Part shown: one piece after another, positions 60,561 through 64,000 of the stretch
How the letters are laid out: every line of letters starts with the position of its first letter
Position numbering within the stretch: position 1 is the first letter of the stretch
DNA from: Isoetes taiwanensis
Lineage: Eukaryota > Streptophyta > Lycopodiopsida > Isoetales > Isoetaceae
Reading direction: 5' to 3'
Length of the DNA stretch: 64,000 bases
NCBI GenBank assembly: GCA_021234155.1
Contig: JAJEKV010000028.1
Coordinates: 5,420,364 to 5,484,363, forward strand
Notes under the pieces: model-generated
Told to the model about the DNA's origin: nothing
Seen by the model: the letters and a program-made list of their open reading frames with translations, nothing else
The model's database searches: none
Translations under genes and position numbers: made by a program

Positions 60561-62055
60561 AACACAGAAGAAGCAACAAAATAGGTTCCATATCTTTATC
60601 CTTGAGATCGGTGCAAGTTGGATAGCGACCTTCATGCTCAATTTTTCATGCGATTTCTTATTAGATAATTTTCGGTCTGAGGTGGATAGCGACATTGAGG
60701 CTCAATTTTCTATTATTGGAATGAATTTTCCAATGTACCACCAACAAGATACTCCACATCCACACAACAAACATTCAACCCAACAGTAACAAGCCATCCG
60801 GGGATGTTGATGATGAAATATGTATGTCGATTATCTCCCAGTAGAAACTCTATAAAGCGCACCAAGGAAGAGAATGGCATAGTTTAACACACAACAAATA
60901 TTATCTTCTGCTCATTCCCTACTACATATTGTTTAAAGGGGATTATTGCTTTTTGTTTTGGATCATATCATCAGAATTTCTCATTTAGGCGAAATTAATT
61001 TCCACTATCTTGTTTCATCGAGTCCTTTATGTCACACAAAGCTAACCACTTCCTTTTCGGAAAACAATCAGGTTTGCAAGCCACAGTCACTGGCCATATC
61101 AAAACCTAACCGTCCTGTAAAGGAGATGCTAACGATTTCAAATTGTACAAGCAATAAACACGAAATACAAATAAAAAAGAATGGAAAGGGACATCTGATT
61201 ACTATGAATACTATCGCATTTCTTGGGAGGCGACAATATATGGAACCCAGTGGCTGTCGCAAAAAGGATATGTTACCAATAATAGGTATGATAAGCAATA
61301 ATGGTTTATAGACCACTTAAAATAGGATACTCATCTACAATTCTTAGCATTAAGAAGACTAGCGAAAGCTGCAAACAATTCCTTATTGACATAAATAGCA
61401 AGGACATACTTCTCTTGCATGCTTTTTAGCCAATAGAAAAGTGCAAGCCCGTCCCCATTGAGTGACAACATCTTCCAACAATCTTATGATTACTATTGTG
61501 ATGCAGCCGAGGTGTTATCATAGTTAGCAAAAAGTAAATGATTAGCCGAGGAAATGACAATAAAAAATCATTTATGCGTTAGGTCCCCAAAGTTATACAT
61601 GAATCAAGAAATTCCATTTGTCAAATAGGATAAAGTACGGCAGGTACTTTACAAAAACTCTAAGACTCCAACAAGAAGAGAATCAGCGTTAATGTGCGGA
61701 TATGCACCCGAGAAATCATAATCTTAGCATTATATGTCCTTCAAAACCTCTATTTAGAATCACTAAATTTTACTATCAAGTAAGATCTATGCCTAAATTA
61801 GAATTTTACGTGTACTCATTAGTTACTTGACCCATGCGCCGACGACCCTAGAGTGCTCTTACATCAAGCAAGCAAATTGGAAGATATGAGATCTGAAATT
61901 GCAGTTACATGATACGCATAATACATTCCCTTTGTTGGGATGTAGGCATATAAGCATACTATAATGAAGGCAGGATAAGCGAGATTGGTTAAAGCTAGAA
62001 GTAAGAATTAAACAAAGTTTACAAAGATGACCCAAATTAAGATAATAAAAGTGCC
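60561..62055. other. Arm 2 spacer with kinase fragment remnant
   Basis: The minus strand at about 60,610-60,745 mirrors the duplicated kinase segment of 22,366-22,496. The rest (60,900-61,800) has no counterpart that I can place in arm 1 and no recognisable gene. Confidence 0.45.
61962..62020. repeat. Upstream copy of a long LINE-C target-site duplication
   Basis: AATGAAGGCAGG...GCGAGATTGG...AAGCTAGAAGTAAGAATTAA is repeated, with small differences, directly after the LINE tail at 63,918-63,972. Confidence 0.65.
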
Positions 62056-62059
62056 ATTT

Positions 62060-63912
62060 AAAACCCAAATTAAAGATAATAAAGATGCCATTTTCCATTT
62101 TAAAATAACATCATGTGGCTCATTCGGTGGGAAGAAAAGGAATATGTACCCTTATTAGTTATATGGAAATAAGCTCTATCTTACTTAAAAAGTGGTTTGG
62201 AAAAGTTCTAGGCGATGATAGGAGGTGAAGCGATTGGGCGAGAAAAAGGAAACTGAGGGCACAAGGGCGGGCAAGCTTTATGCGGAACACTCAACCACGC
62301 AGACCATCTAGTAACCCTTGGGGATACTAATATAGCAAAGCGAGCTGGGGAAGAAAATAGTATCTTTGCTTTGTGGATTTTAGAAAGGCATTGCGACAGT
62401 CCAGGGAAAGAAGCTCCTACAAGAGTAATAGACATGCGGGCAGCGAGAGACGCTATGGTAGGAACAGTAAGCAAAGCTATACCCACCGGGGTATACACAA
62501 AAATGGAGCGGGAAGGACAAGCAATATCTTGCGACGGGGGTCAAGCGAGTGCCCACTATCACGATTATTGTTGAATATACATAGATGCATTACAAGGTTT
62601 CATAAGCCCAGAACAACAAGGGGACATGAAGCCCCTACACTAGGAAGACACCAAGGTACCTATTATGTTGTATCTTGATGACACGAGCATGATGTACAAA
62701 AAATAAGGAATGCTACGAGATTTTCGAGACTCACGGAACCTGTGAAGGGCAGTGTGATAGAAACCTTACAAAAGCCAAAATTGTCATTTAGGGCATAGGA
62801 GCGAGCCTGGATCTTTTCCGGTATATAGAACCCGAGAACTAGAGGAATCAGCGGAATCTGAGTATACGGGGTATAGCGCTACGACCTGCGGGGAAATGGG
62901 CTAAAAGGGGCAGATCTGAGGTTTCAATCGACCATTGGGAGTTACTTCAATATAAGAAATTTACGTAATAAAAAGCGAGAATAATCATTTGGGAGATGAA
63001 GTGTTACATGTTACATTGCTTGATTGATGTGGCTGACGCAGTATTATATGGGGCTGAGGCTTGAGGACGGGTTTTAGCGGATATTAAGCAATCGGGGAAT
63101 CCGGCAAAATTTTACATCATCATAGAAGCGGTGGATGGTTTAAGGATGTGTGATGTGGACATAGTAATGGGAATGAACACGGCGAGCTGGTAAGCGAGGG
63201 AAAATGGAATGAAGCTGGCGGAACAAGGCCTACGCGATCATGGGCGCAAGACTTACCTGAGGATCCAAGGCGTTTTTGGCTTGCAGCGAGTCTTCAATCG
63301 AGCAGCCAGATAGGACAGCAGATGTCACGAGAGACAATGCGCTAGGAAAGACGGAGAGACATCCTAGCGAGATTTAGGATGGGAAGCCACGATCTAAAAT
63401 TAAAAAGGGCAGGATGGAGGAAAATAGAACAGAACAACCCGGTGCTAAGAATCGCTGACAACGGAAAGTGGAGGATGAGAATCATCGGTCAATGGAGTGC
63501 CCAATATGCGAGGCGTCGAGGAAACAAATACAAAAGAAACATAGGATGGGGTCGGCTAGTACACACCACGATGATAGGCGAAACAATGGAGATCACGGTG
63601 ATAGGGAAGGATGATGGGGCAGGAAGTGCACAAAGAAAAGGGCTTGCATAATATAGGCGGCCCAGAAGCGGAGTCATGAAGCGCCAAAAATTCCTCGGCT
63701 TAAGGCGATTGATATGACAGCACCACCACTTACGGCGCGATCTGGGATTCAAAGCGTCTTGCGGTACTAATAGAAACAAGGCCGGAAAAGGCTGCAATAA
63801 ACCAGCGTGATGTGCTGGTAAGCGCCTTTAGAGGCTTCCATGCGTACTACATAAGTCCACGGGCCTTAGGGCACAAAGGGACAATAATTTCTATTCTATT
63901 CTATTCTATTCA
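62060..63912 (+). mobile_element. LINE-C, arm 2 copy with 3' UTR and (TTCTA)n tail
   Basis: Plus-strand mirror of 20,857-22,055, with FVDFRKAL near 62,366 and broken RT beyond. It continues past the arm 1 breakpoint to a basic C-terminal part (63,379-63,651) and a tail of TTCTA repeats at 63,890-63,912. A duplication of host sequence flanks it. Confidence 0.75.
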
Positions 63913-63917
63913 ATTCT

Positions 63918-63972
63918 AATGAAGACGGTCGTGAGATTGATTAAGCTAGAAGTAGAATTAAACACAAGTTTT
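63918..63972. repeat. Downstream copy of the LINE-C target-site duplication
   Basis: Matches 61,962-62,020 over about 50 bases. Differences are mainly single-base indels. Confidence 0.65.
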
Positions 63973-64000
63973 CTGGAGACTGACAGCAATACGTAACTGA

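Larger units (their letters stand above)
54420..63350. repeat. Arm 2 of the large inverted repeat
   Basis: Reverse-complement counterpart of 20,857-27,562, with the same features in mirrored order. Contains about 2 kb not present in arm 1 (mostly 56,400-58,000). Confidence 0.85.

Noticed and set aside
1-64000. tRNA, rRNA or organelle-derived insertions
   Set aside because: I looked for A/B-box-like and T-arm patterns and for conserved organelle coding text and saw nothing convincing.

Overview
This window is repeat-dense nuclear DNA from a land plant. The evidence is a plant-specific small gene (DUF4050 family), remnants of a PSK-simulator-like (DUF3475/DUF668) gene, a Raf-like kinase and a PLS-type PPR gene, spliceosomal introns, and many Copia and LINE retrotransposons. 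The repeat load and PPR debris suggest a large-genome lineage such as a fern. That placement is an inference, not shown by the sequence.

Bases 1-10,388: a degenerate LINE (RT part 1-1257, C-terminal part and TTCC tail 9687-10,388) is split by an 8.4-kb insertion. The insertion is bordered by TTAA and has imperfect inverted ends (ACGGGGAG / CTCCCGT). It carries two divergent decayed genes. On the minus strand is a DUF7869-type protein, a candidate transposase. On the plus strand is a spliced gene whose product joins a ParB-like domain to a beta-class (motif IV before motif I) DNA amino-methyltransferase. About 19 copies of a 16-bp palindrome, TGTATTCCGGAATACA and variants, lie between the genes and in the methyltransferase introns, and I saw none elsewhere in the window. 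This is the most unusual thing here.

10,389-20,856: a minisatellite, a LINE with an intact ORF1 (11,289-12,194, minus) and a long AT-rich stretch follow. Then comes the best-preserved host gene, a DUF4050 gene with at least four coding exons and one GC-AG intron (17,861-18,803). A poly-A-ended stretch follows it.

20,857-27,562 and 54,420-63,350 are two arms of a large, diverged inverted repeat. Each arm carries a LINE RT remnant, a kinase fragment with a frame-breaking 65-bp duplication, a PSK-simulator-like reading frame, and a PPR pseudogene. Between the arms lie about three and a half units of a chimeric repeat (truncated Copia IN-RT plus a 1.1-kb module R holding an antisense PPR fragment), a second Copia gag-protease remnant, and two more tandem arrays (42.8-46.0 kb and 49.0-52.8 kb).

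A 42-N gap at 31,728-31,769 is flanked by about 58 bp of the same sequence on both sides, so it looks like an unresolved contig overlap. Downstream of it, copies of the same repeats carry many more small indels. Part of the decay there may be assembly error, so reading-frame statements after 31.7 kb deserve less trust.
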